Assembly (NCBI RefSeq): GCF_048323675.1
Contig: NZ_JBLWFK010000006.1
Coordinates: 310,001 to 374,000 of the forward strand
Direction: 5' to 3'
DNA: 64,000 nucleotides
Source: Mangrovimicrobium sp048323675
GTDB taxonomy: Bacteria; Pseudomonadota; Gammaproteobacteria; Pseudomonadales; Halieaceae
Shown here: positions 17,402 to 22,898 of the stretch, piece after piece
How positions within the stretch are numbered: the first letter of the stretch is position 1
Layout of the letters: every line of letters starts with the position of its first letter
Position numbers and translations under genes: made by a program
The notes under the pieces: model-generated
What the model was told of the DNA's origin: nothing
What the model saw: only the letters and a program-made list of their open reading frames with translations
Database searches by the model: none

Positions 17402-18436
17402 TCACCCCCACAGTTTGAGGAACACGAAACAATACAGCCAGCCCAGGGATATGGACACCGGCACATTCAAAAACCACCCCGCGACGATGCCCCGCGCGGT
17501 TTGCCACCTCACATGCTGCGGTTTTTCCGCCGCGCCATTACCCAGCAGGGTCGCCGTCACAACCTGGGTAGTAGAAGTGGGAGCGCCGATCATCGTGGCA
17601 ATGCTGTTTACCAGCGCAGAGCCCAGTTGATTGGCCACCGAGTGAATGACCTTCACGTGAAACAGGCCGAAGCCCAGTGTCTTGATAATACGCCAGCCGC
17701 CAAACATGGTCCCCAGGGTAATGGCTGACGCACACAGGGCGATCGCCCACACCGGAATTGAAAACTCGGTAGTGACGCCACTGGCGAGCAGAATCATACC
17801 GATAACCGCCATGCCCTTCTGCGCATCATTGGCCCCATGGGAAAAACCGAGCCACGCCACACTCACATACTGGGAGACCACAAAGAATCTGGCGACCTTC
17901 ACCGTGGCCCGGCGCAACAGGAAAAAAATCAGTTTCATCACCAGGAAGCCGATAACAAAGCCAAAGAAGGGCGACACAAACAGGCCCGCCACGACCTTCA
18001 TGATTCCCTCCAGCCGACCGTGCTGCAAGGCCTCAATACCCCAGGTGATATGCGCGCTGCCTACGCAGTACAAACCCGCACCCACCAGCCCGCCGGCAAG
18101 GGAATTGGAGGATGAGGAGGGAAAACCCAGGCGCCAGGTGACCAGATTGTAGGACACGGCGGCCAGCAGGGCGGCAATAACCAGGCTTTCCCCTTCGATG
18201 GTCGATGCCGCGCTCAAATCCACAAAGGTACCAACCGTATCCGCTACCGCCAGACCCACGGTAAACGGCGCAACAAAGGTAAAGAAGGTCACGATACCGA
18301 TGGCCACGCCCGGTTTCATGGCGCGCGAAGCGATCGCCGTGGCCACCATATCGGCGGCGTCGTGGAAGCCGTTGGTAAAATCGAACACAGCCACCAGCAC
18401 CACCACCAGGACCAGTAATACGGTTACCAGATCCAT
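17402..18436 (-). CDS. Inorganic phosphate transporter, PiT family
   Basis: 344-residue inner-membrane H+ or cation-coupled phosphate permease with about ten membrane helices. The two inverted family repeats are visible: FDFTNGFHDAADMVATAI near residue 20 and GFSHGANDAQKGMAV near 205. The signature GAPTSTTQVV near 285 is also present. A GTG immediately before the ATG at 18436 is an alternative start. It is translationally coupled to the downstream DUF47 gene, a standard pit-ykaA-type arrangement. Confidence 0.93.
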   Translation of the reverse strand: MDLVTVLLVLVVVLVAVFDFTNGFHDAADMVATAIASRAMKPGVAIGIVTFFTFVAPFTVGLAVADTVGTFVDLSAASTIEGESLVIAALLAAVSYNLVTWRLGFPSSSSNSLAGGLVGAGLYCVGSAHITWGIEALQHGRLEGIMKVVAGLFVSPFFGFVIGFLVMKLIFFLLRRATVKVARFFVVSQYVSVAWLGFSHGANDAQKGMAVIGMILLASGVTTEFSIPVWAIALCASAITLGTMFGGWRIIKTLGFGLFHVKVIHSVANQLGSALVNSIATMIGAPTSTTQVVTATLLGNGAAEKPQHVRWQTARGIVAGWFLNVPVSISLGWLYCFVFLKLWG

Positions 18437-18556
18437 CACTTGTTCTCGGTGGAATTGAGTTCAGTAATAATGTAGACGAAAGGAGACGGTGACTAACAGG
18501 AAATGTGCCACGAGAGATTCAATGGCAGCCTGCGGAGTCGCTTGTGGCTGGCCTGC

Positions 18557-19045
18557 TCAGGCAATCAACCCGTTAGTGGCCAGCCAGGCAAAGTAGAGCG
18601 CCAGGCCGAAAACGGAGTGAATAACCAGATTTTGCAGCCTGACGACATTGGGCCTTGGCGCTTTGGATGCGCAAACCCCCAACCCCAGCCCGGGCTGCAA
18701 GATGAACCACGGTGATACGACAGTCACCAGACCAAAAACCCAGCCTGAGAGCAAAGTGGGCTCGTTTCCGAGCGCAAGGATTACAATTGCCGTGTACAAC
18801 AAGGCATAGGCTATACCTATCAGGTAATGGAATACCCAGCCCAGCGCCAGTTCATGCTTTACCGGGGCAGCGGCGCTTATTGGATCATGAACAAATACCC
18901 CGCGCGGAACATGCCCCAGCCAACGCCCAACCATTGACCAGTTGGTGGTCGGTGTCCCCAGAAGTTTGTGCGACAGAGCGGCCCACAGATCAATCGCTAC
19001 TGTGGCGACGACGCCAAGCACCAGAATGTGAATTATCAGCTCCAT
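18557..19045 (-). CDS. DUF2938 family membrane protein
   Basis: 162 residues with four hydrophobic segments, matching the DUF2938 family: VATVAIDLWAALSHKLLG, NWSMVGRWLGHVPRG, HELALGWVFHYLIG, QPGLGLGVCASKAPRP. Function unknown. It begins 31 bp beyond the last degenerate attC-like hairpin of the integron array. It could be the terminal cassette or simply the host gene that borders the array. No attC was recognised after its stop, so the second option is preferred. Confidence 0.82.
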   Translation of the reverse strand: MELIIHILVLGVVATVAIDLWAALSHKLLGTPTTNWSMVGRWLGHVPRGVFVHDPISAAAPVKHELALGWVFHYLIGIAYALLYTAIVILALGNEPTLLSGWVFGLVTVVSPWFILQPGLGLGVCASKAPRPNVVRLQNLVIHSVFGLALYFAWLATNGLIA

Positions 19046-19076
19046 GACAGTGATATAAACCCTGAAAATGGACTAT

Positions 19077-19140
19077 GCCTACCGCTCCAGGCAGGGTAGC
19101 GCGTCAGCGTGTACCGGCGCCGCAGCGCCCTTGCTGGCAT
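19077..19140 (-). other. attC-like site 5 (degenerate), after the unknown-cassette gene
   Basis: Read on the minus strand it contains GCAAGGGCGC-TGC-GGCGCC and ends in GCGGTAGGC, one base off GCGTTAGGC of a functional R' box. It shares AGCAAGGGCGC with attC site 1. The mutated GTT triplet suggests that it may no longer recombine. Confidence 0.55.
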
Positions 19141-19143
19141 GTT

Positions 19144-19533
19144 TTACCAGGAGCACTTGACGGCATGCAGTTCACTGCCTGCCACCTCCTGCATACTTTT
19201 AAATACCCAGTTATTAGCCGATGAAAAATTGGCCACCAGCGGCCCCAGATTGAGCAAAATTTCGGCGGCCTTTTCCCAGCTAACCGGGGTTTTTCTCACA
19301 ACAGTTTCCAGGGAGGAAACACACGTAACAGGGTTTAGCCGTTCAGCAGTGATGATTGATTCGATAAGTGCCGACCTGTAAATGCTCATCCCGTCGCTGG
19401 TTTGGCTTGCATCATTATCAATCCTGAAGACCATCTTATGCCTTGTGTTCTCTGGATCGAGAAAGGTGACACTTAGGGAAGCTCCATCCTTGCACACACC
19501 CAGAGAAACGATGTCTTTAACCTCGGTATGCAC
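19144..19533 (-). CDS. Integron cassette protein, function unknown
   Basis: 129 residues, soluble, no recognised domain and no membrane segment. It starts with GTG at 19533, supported by AGGAG 5 nt upstream. That ribosome site lies just inside the cassette boundary formed by attC site 4. A+T content is clearly higher than in the host genes. The stop is followed within a few bases by a degenerate attC-like hairpin, so this is cassette 5 of the array. The sequence has mixed alpha/beta character (DIVSLGVCKDGASLSVTFLD is a likely beta hairpin at the N-terminus). Functional assignment is not possible by eye. Confidence 0.75.
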   Translation of the reverse strand: MHTEVKDIVSLGVCKDGASLSVTFLDPENTRHKMVFRIDNDASQTSDGMSIYRSALIESIITAERLNPVTCVSSLETVVRKTPVSWEKAAEILLNLGPLVANFSSANNWVFKSMQEVAGSELHAVKCSW

Positions 19534-19546
19534 TTTTACTCCTGAC

Positions 19547-19609
19547 GCCTACAACAGTGATTGGCACACGCGCAGCGTGTGACAATCCCATTGCTTGTAA
19601 TTGTTAGGC
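19547..19609 (-). other. attC site 4, after the tspO cassette
   Basis: 63 bp. The right end on the plus strand is a perfect GTTAGGC; the left end GCCTACAAC is a looser R' box. The centre folds as CACACGC-GCA-GCGTGTG flanked by ATTG/CAAT, an attC-type hairpin. It lies between the TspO stop (19620) and the next cassette gene start (19533). Confidence 0.75.
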
Positions 19610-19619
19610 AAATGCCGCA

Positions 19620-20117
19620 TTAACCCAATACCTCTGGGTTTAGTTGCCAAACAGAATAGTTGAGTGCCGACGCGAAGATCACCCATAGCAAATATGGAAC
19701 CAGTAGTGCGCCTGCTAATGGCTTGATGCGCCAAAACGAAATGAGCGTTGCGATGAGAAGCGTAAAAAGTAGAAGAATATCTGCAAAGGCCAGCGCTCCG
19801 CGGTGCCAACCAAAGAAAAGCCAGCTCCACAGCGCGTTGAATGCGAGTTGCGCTAAAAAAATAATGAGCGCGGATTGGGCTGCACGAAAGCCGCCGATAC
19901 GCCAAATTAGCCAAGCAGCAATACCCATTAATGCATATAGGGCCGTCCAGACTGGCCCAAAGAGCCAAGAAGGAGGAGCCCAATCGGGACGTATGAGTTG
20001 TGCATAGAACGAGCCGGCGTGAATTGATGCGGCAGCACCAATGGCTGCAGCAAAAAAGACAACCACCAGCCAGCAAACAAAACCGGTAACTTGGTACTGT
20101 TTTGTAAGCTGCTGCAT
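19620..20117 (-). CDS. TspO/MBR family tryptophan-rich sensory protein (integron cassette)
   Basis: 165 residues with five membrane helices and the TspO family motifs RPDWAPPSWLFGPVWTALY (about 43-61), WLIWRIGG, FNALWSWLFFGWHRGALAF and NYSVWQLNPE. Bacterial TspO binds porphyrins and other hydrophobic ligands and has been linked to stress and photosynthesis regulation. It starts 15 bases inside its cassette with GGAG 5-6 nt before ATG, and is bounded by attC sites 3 and 4. That places it as cassette 4. It reads as full length. Confidence 0.9.
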   Translation of the reverse strand: MQQLTKQYQVTGFVCWLVVVFFAAAIGAAASIHAGSFYAQLIRPDWAPPSWLFGPVWTALYALMGIAAWLIWRIGGFRAAQSALIIFLAQLAFNALWSWLFFGWHRGALAFADILLLFTLLIATLISFWRIKPLAGALLVPYLLWVIFASALNYSVWQLNPEVLG

Positions 20118-20132
20118 CTGGACTCCGATTTT

Positions 20133-20207
20133 TCCTAACGCCTCAGGCTGGGGCCCGCGTTAGCGGGTCCCGCGCCTAAGGCGCCTTGCAGCCCTGACTT
20201 GCTATGC
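20133..20207 (-). other. attC site 3, after the cold-shock cassette
   Basis: 75 bp with ends TCCTAAC and GCTATGC on the plus strand. Inside is a hairpin CCCGC-GTTA-GCGGG with an unpaired T, then GCGCC-TAA-GGCGC. The same design (stem, GTTA loop, bulged T, second small stem) occurs in attC site 1, showing that the array has a characteristic attC type. Confidence 0.82.
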
Positions 20208-20217
20208 GTGTTTTTAC

Positions 20218-20421
20218 TTACAGTGGTTTCACATTGTTTGCGCAAGGGCCTTTTTGACCTTGGCCCACTTCATAACTTACCTTTTGACCATCGTTCAAGG
20301 ATTTATAACCACTAACCTGGATTTCAGAGTGATGGACAAACAAATCTTTTCCACCATCATCAGGGGTAATAAATCCAAAACCCTTGTCTGCATTAAACCA
20401 TTTAACTGTACCTGTACTCAT
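20218..20421 (-). CDS. Cold-shock-domain protein, CspA family (integron cassette)
   Basis: 67 residues with both RNA-binding motifs: KGFGFIT (RNP1) and DLFVHHSEI (RNP2). GTVKWFN at the N-terminus and GPCANNV near the end are typical of CspA-type RNA chaperones. About 80 AT-rich bases separate its start from the cassette boundary at 20501, longer than in the other cassettes. This leader could hold its own promoter or a cold-responsive 5' UTR. It is cassette 3 of the array. Confidence 0.95.
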   Translation of the reverse strand: MSTGTVKWFNADKGFGFITPDDGGKDLFVHHSEIQVSGYKSLNDGQKVSYEVGQGQKGPCANNVKPL

Positions 20422-20500
20422 ATCTTGTAATCTTCATTTATGGTGAGTTGAAAAAAATCCAGTCCACTATCACCATCGTGGAACTAGCATCGGGTAATTC

Positions 20501-20556
20501 GCATAACGACAAAAGCTGCGCGGCGAAGCCGCCTGCAGCCTTTACTTGTCAGGGGC
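20501..20556 (-). other. attC site 2, after the toxin-antitoxin cassette
   Basis: 56 bp; the plus-strand left end GCATAAC gives the consensus-like R' box GTTATGC, and the right end is the looser GTCAGGG. The stem GCTGC...GCAGC encloses GCGGC-TTC-GCCGC. The last codons and stop of the antitoxin gene (stop at 20542-20544) lie inside it. Confidence 0.78.
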
Positions 20557-20775
20557 GTGTTCAAGGCGCTCGGCCAGCCATACTTTGATGATGGACTGAC
20601 GAGTAACTCCCAACCTGGCCGCCTCTCTATCGAGAGATACGATCATCCATTCGGGGAAATCTACGTTTACTCTACGCGGAGTCTGGTTCGGCCGTTTCAG
20701 GCTAGAAAGGTCCAAATCATCAATTATGTCTTCCTTGCCCTGGTCGAACTTTTTGTCGAAACCTTTAGCTTTCAT
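20542..20775 (-). CDS. Ribbon-helix-helix antitoxin, CopG/BrnA-like
   Basis: 77 residues. The C-terminal half carries the ribbon-helix-helix DNA-binding pattern (RRVNVDFPEWMIVSLDREA followed by GVTRQSIIKVWLAERL); the N-terminal half is charged and probably wraps the toxin. It overlaps the toxin gene by 11 nt, downstream of it, as in brnTA operons. Expected to neutralise the toxin and repress the operon. Its 3' end is embedded in the attC hairpin, so the antitoxin tail is constrained by the recombination site. Confidence 0.85.
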   Translation of the reverse strand: MKAKGFDKKFDQGKEDIIDDLDLSSLKRPNQTPRRVNVDFPEWMIVSLDREAARLGVTRQSIIKVWLAERLEHAPDK

Positions 20776-21025
20776 AGAGTTCTACCTCAGCCTTTCGAGA
20801 CCGCCTGACCGAAATTAATCGAATCGCCTCATCTCGATATGCAAAAACGGCGGACCAGTACTGCCCGTTGAAACGAGCAATTACGATGGATCTTGGTTCA
20901 TCATCAGACCTTGCGGCCAACTCCACCAAGTTCGGGTCATCCCACAGGAGTTGACCCTGTTCAAAATCGATCCCATGCTTCTTGAGAGCAAATGCGCTCT
21001 TTCTTCGGTCGTACTGGAACTTCAT
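20765..21025 (-). CDS. BrnT family toxin (integron cassette)
   Basis: 86 residues from the ATG at 21025. BrnT hallmarks: MKFQYDRRKSAFALKKHG at the N-terminus, GIDFEQG, and RLISVRRSRKAEVELYE at the C-terminus. BrnT toxins are RelE-fold ribonucleases that stop translation. An in-frame TTG 39 bases upstream is less likely because the family begins with the M-K-F/I-x-W/Y-D strand. It forms cassette 2 with the downstream antitoxin. Such cassettes are known to stabilise arrays in chromosomal integrons. Confidence 0.87.
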   Translation of the reverse strand: MKFQYDRRKSAFALKKHGIDFEQGQLLWDDPNLVELAARSDDEPRSIVIARFNGQYWSAVFAYRDEAIRLISVRRSRKAEVELYES

Positions 21026-21087
21026 CGTGGTATAGAAAATATACCATAATGGAGGCTGTGACAAGAGGTGGAATGTGCGGGAGGAGC

Positions 21088-21162
21088 CCCTAATGCTTCA
21101 AGCAGGGGCCGGCGTTAGCCGGTCCCGGCGCGAAGCGCCCTTGCTGCCTTGACTTGTTAAGT
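21088..21162 (-). other. attC site 1, after the first cassette gene
   Basis: 75 bp. On the minus strand it starts with a perfect ACTTAAC (R'' box) two bases beyond the stop codon. It folds through GGGCGC-TTCG-CGCC and CCGGC-TAAC-GCCGG and ends in ATTAGGG, where the invariant G of the GTT core appears as A. The R'' box is the exact complement of the GTTAAGT at the attI junction, as expected for an intact cassette. Confidence 0.85.
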
Positions 21163-21163
21163 G

Positions 21164-21514
21164 CTACCACAAATTTACGTCCTTGTGTTCATTTGAAACC
21201 CACCTTTCCATGGCAGCAGTTGCAACGATACTAGCCACCGCAACTCCTATTCCATAAATTGCGATGATAGTGCCACCAATAATTCCCGTTATTCCTGCAA
21301 AATGGCCAGACATACCCGTGTCCTGTGAAGACAAGATGTCTGCAGAATCAAAAAAGATAAAACAACCGCTTGCACTCAAACATGCACCTATAATCACACC
21401 GGAAATTCTAGAAATATTTTTATTCATAGGTGGCTTACTAGAATTGCGCAGTCTATTCCGCCATACGAGCGCAATTAAACATACAACCCCCAGTAGCACC
21501 CATGCGATGATCAT
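21164..21514 (-). CDS. Three-helix membrane protein (first integron cassette)
   Basis: 116 residues with three hydrophobic segments: IIAWVLLGVVCLIALVW (2-18), SGVIIGACLSASGCFIFF (about 38-55) and ITGIIGGTIIAIYGIGVAVA (about 75-94). No known family. It is the cassette nearest attI, hence the most recently acquired or best expressed if a Pc promoter reads leftwards. It starts 16 bases inside the cassette boundary at 21529/21530. A+T-rich compared with the chromosome. Confidence 0.75.
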   Translation of the reverse strand: MIIAWVLLGVVCLIALVWRNRLRNSSKPPMNKNISRISGVIIGACLSASGCFIFFDSADILSSQDTGMSGHFAGITGIIGGTIIAIYGIGVAVASIVATAAMERWVSNEHKDVNLW

Positions 21515-21523
21515 CGCGCCTGC

Positions 21524-21538
21524 ACTTAACAGTTAAGT
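21524..21538 (-). other. attI-like recombination core
   Basis: A perfect inverted pair ACTTAAC-A-GTTAAGT. On the minus strand it reads as an L-type box followed by the R box GTTAAGT, matching GTTRRRY. Recombination would occur between G and TT (21530/21529). It is located between intI and the first cassette, as expected for attI. Confidence 0.72.
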
Positions 21539-21810
21539 ACATTGACGGGGCTAATTGTCACACATTCCTTGTTTGTCACCATTCCTGCTCCCCGAATTAG
21601 AAGTACTTCCCAAAAAATCAGTTACTTAGCATAGATCACTATTCAATTAGCCAAAACAATAGACGCCGCCATTCTGTAATTTCCATCAAATCCGGCCACG
21701 AAAATCGCATTCTCACTTTTTATTTTTTCTTGTGAATCATGTAGATAATGCTCTTCCTGGCAATATCCTGCTTCCAATTCCCCTGAAAAAGCCGATTGAC
21801 CCACCATCAC
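21539..21810. other. attI flank / intI leader region, non-coding
   Basis: AT-rich stretch with no convincing reading frame. It should contain the rest of attI and a cassette promoter reading leftwards, but I could not identify a clear -35/-10 pair on the minus strand. At its right end, a TTGACC hexamer at 21796-21801 is a candidate -35 for intI, with TACTGT at 21818-21823 as a weak -10. Confidence 0.4.
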
Positions 21811-21844
21811 CTAGATGTACTGTATATAAAAACAGCACATCTAG
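21811..21844 (+). promoter_or_regulatory. LexA box within a longer palindrome, intI promoter
   Basis: CTGTATATAAAAACAG at 21820-21835 matches the gammaproteobacterial LexA consensus CTGT-N8-ACAG. It is framed by a perfect inverted pair CTAGATGT (21811-21818) and ACATCTAG (21837-21844). It overlaps the presumed -10 region and ends 11 bases before the intI ATG. SOS control of integron integrases through such a box is established for class 1 and Vibrio integrons. Confidence 0.87.
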
Positions 21845-21854
21845 GAGTGCCAAA

Positions 21855-22838
21855 ATGGACGACATACGACAACCCATCCCCCTGGGATCGACAAAATTCA
21901 CACATCTGCTGCGGCAGGACATGCGTGACAAAGGATATTCCTACCAGACCGAAAAAACCTATATGCACTGGATCAAACGATTCATCTACTTCCATCACAA
22001 AGCACATCCCCGCACTATGGGTGCGGAGCACATCAACCAGTTCCTGAGCCACCTGGGTTGCCAGCGTGACTGTTCGCCTGGGACACAACGCATTGCGCTG
22101 AATGCGCTCATCTACCTTTACCGCAAATCCCTGGGTGTTGACCTTGAGCCCCTGGACTTCGAGAAGGCACGACACAAACGCCGGCTTCCGGTAGTACTCA
22201 GCCACAGTGAAGTACAGCATATCCTGGCTGAACTCAGCGGCAGCTATCACTTGATGGTTTCATTGCTTTACGGGGCGGGCCTTAGACAGAACGAACTGCT
22301 CAGCCTCAGGGTCAAGGACGTCGATTTTGAGCTCAATACTCTGACAGTTCGCTCGGGAAAGGGGGATAAGGATCGCACGACGCTGCTTCCGCAAAGCTTG
22401 CACGATGCGCTTCATCGACAAATCGCCTCAGTTGCCACGCTGCACCGGCGTGATATCGAGGATGGCTATGGCGAGGTCTATCTTCCCCATGCCCTGGCGC
22501 GCAAATACCCGGGTGCGGACCGCGAAATCGGCTGGCAGTTTCTCTTTCCTTCTACCTGTATCGGTACTTGCCCCCGCTCCGGGGTGATGCGGCGCCATCA
22601 TCTTCACCATACTTCGTTGCGCAAACATGTAACCCGGGCTCGCCGGGCCGCCGGTATTACCAAGCACGTGAAGTGCCATACGTTCCGCCACAGTTTCGCC
22701 ACCCGGCTGCTACAGAAAGGCTATGACATTCGCACCATCCAGAAGCTTCTCGGCCACAGCGATGTAAAAACCACGGAAATCTACACCCACGTCCTCGGCC
22801 GTGGTGCGATGGGTGTCATCAGCCCGGTGGATGAGTAA
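21855..22838 (+). CDS. intI: Integron integrase (tyrosine recombinase)
   Basis: 327 residues. Catalyses attI x attC and attC x attC recombination. Catalytic residues are visible: the first Arg in GAGLRQNELLSLRVKD, the H-x-x-R of HTFRHSFATRLL, the second His in LLGHSD, and the nucleophile Tyr in EIYTHV. The insertion unique to IntI proteins (LARKYPGADREIGWQFLFPS) is present, distinguishing it from phage or Xer recombinases, as is HLHHTSLRKHV after it. The ATG at 21855 has AGGAG 9 nt upstream; an in-frame ATG at 21732 would run through the LexA palindrome and is unlikely. It appears intact. dnaE2 follows after 60 bp on the same strand. Confidence 0.95.
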   Translation: MDDIRQPIPLGSTKFTHLLRQDMRDKGYSYQTEKTYMHWIKRFIYFHHKAHPRTMGAEHINQFLSHLGCQRDCSPGTQRIALNALIYLYRKSLGVDLEPLDFEKARHKRRLPVVLSHSEVQHILAELSGSYHLMVSLLYGAGLRQNELLSLRVKDVDFELNTLTVRSGKGDKDRTTLLPQSLHDALHRQIASVATLHRRDIEDGYGEVYLPHALARKYPGADREIGWQFLFPSTCIGTCPRSGVMRRHHLHHTSLRKHVTRARRAAGITKHVKCHTFRHSFATRLLQKGYDIRTIQKLLGHSDVKTTEIYTHVLGRGAMGVISPVDE

Positions 22839-22862
22839 AGGCAGCACGGTTGATGGCTATAT

Positions 22863-22898
22863 TTGACGGAACACAAATACTGTATAAGTATACAGTTT
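22863..22898 (+). promoter_or_regulatory. dnaE2 promoter with LexA box touching the start codon
   Basis: CTGTATAAGTATACAG at 22880-22895 is an almost perfectly palindromic LexA box. A TTGACG hexamer (22863-22868) is a plausible -35, with the -10 inside the box. The dnaE2 ATG follows only 3 bases after the box, so the transcript would have a very short or no leader; no Shine-Dalgarno sequence is visible. Confidence 0.85.

Larger units (their letters stand above)
19077..22838. mobile_element. Chromosomal integron: intI, attI and about five gene cassettes
   Basis: The integrase gene (plus strand, 21855-22838) stands next to an attI-like inverted core (21524-21538). To its left lie minus-strand genes, each followed by a GC-rich hairpin of 56-75 bp with RYYYAAC/GTTRRRY-like ends (attC). 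This is the standard divergent integron layout. The cassettes are visibly richer in A+T than the surrounding chromosome. Cassette order from attI: 3-TM membrane protein; BrnT/BrnA-like toxin-antitoxin; cold-shock protein; TspO; unknown. The left limit is set at the last hairpin (19077-19140), which has a decayed end. Confidence 0.88.

Noticed and set aside
18440..19076. DUF2938 gene as a sixth integron cassette
   Set aside because: It begins close to the last attC-like site, but no attC was recognised after its stop and its base composition is nearer the host's. Kept as undecided, annotated as a host gene.
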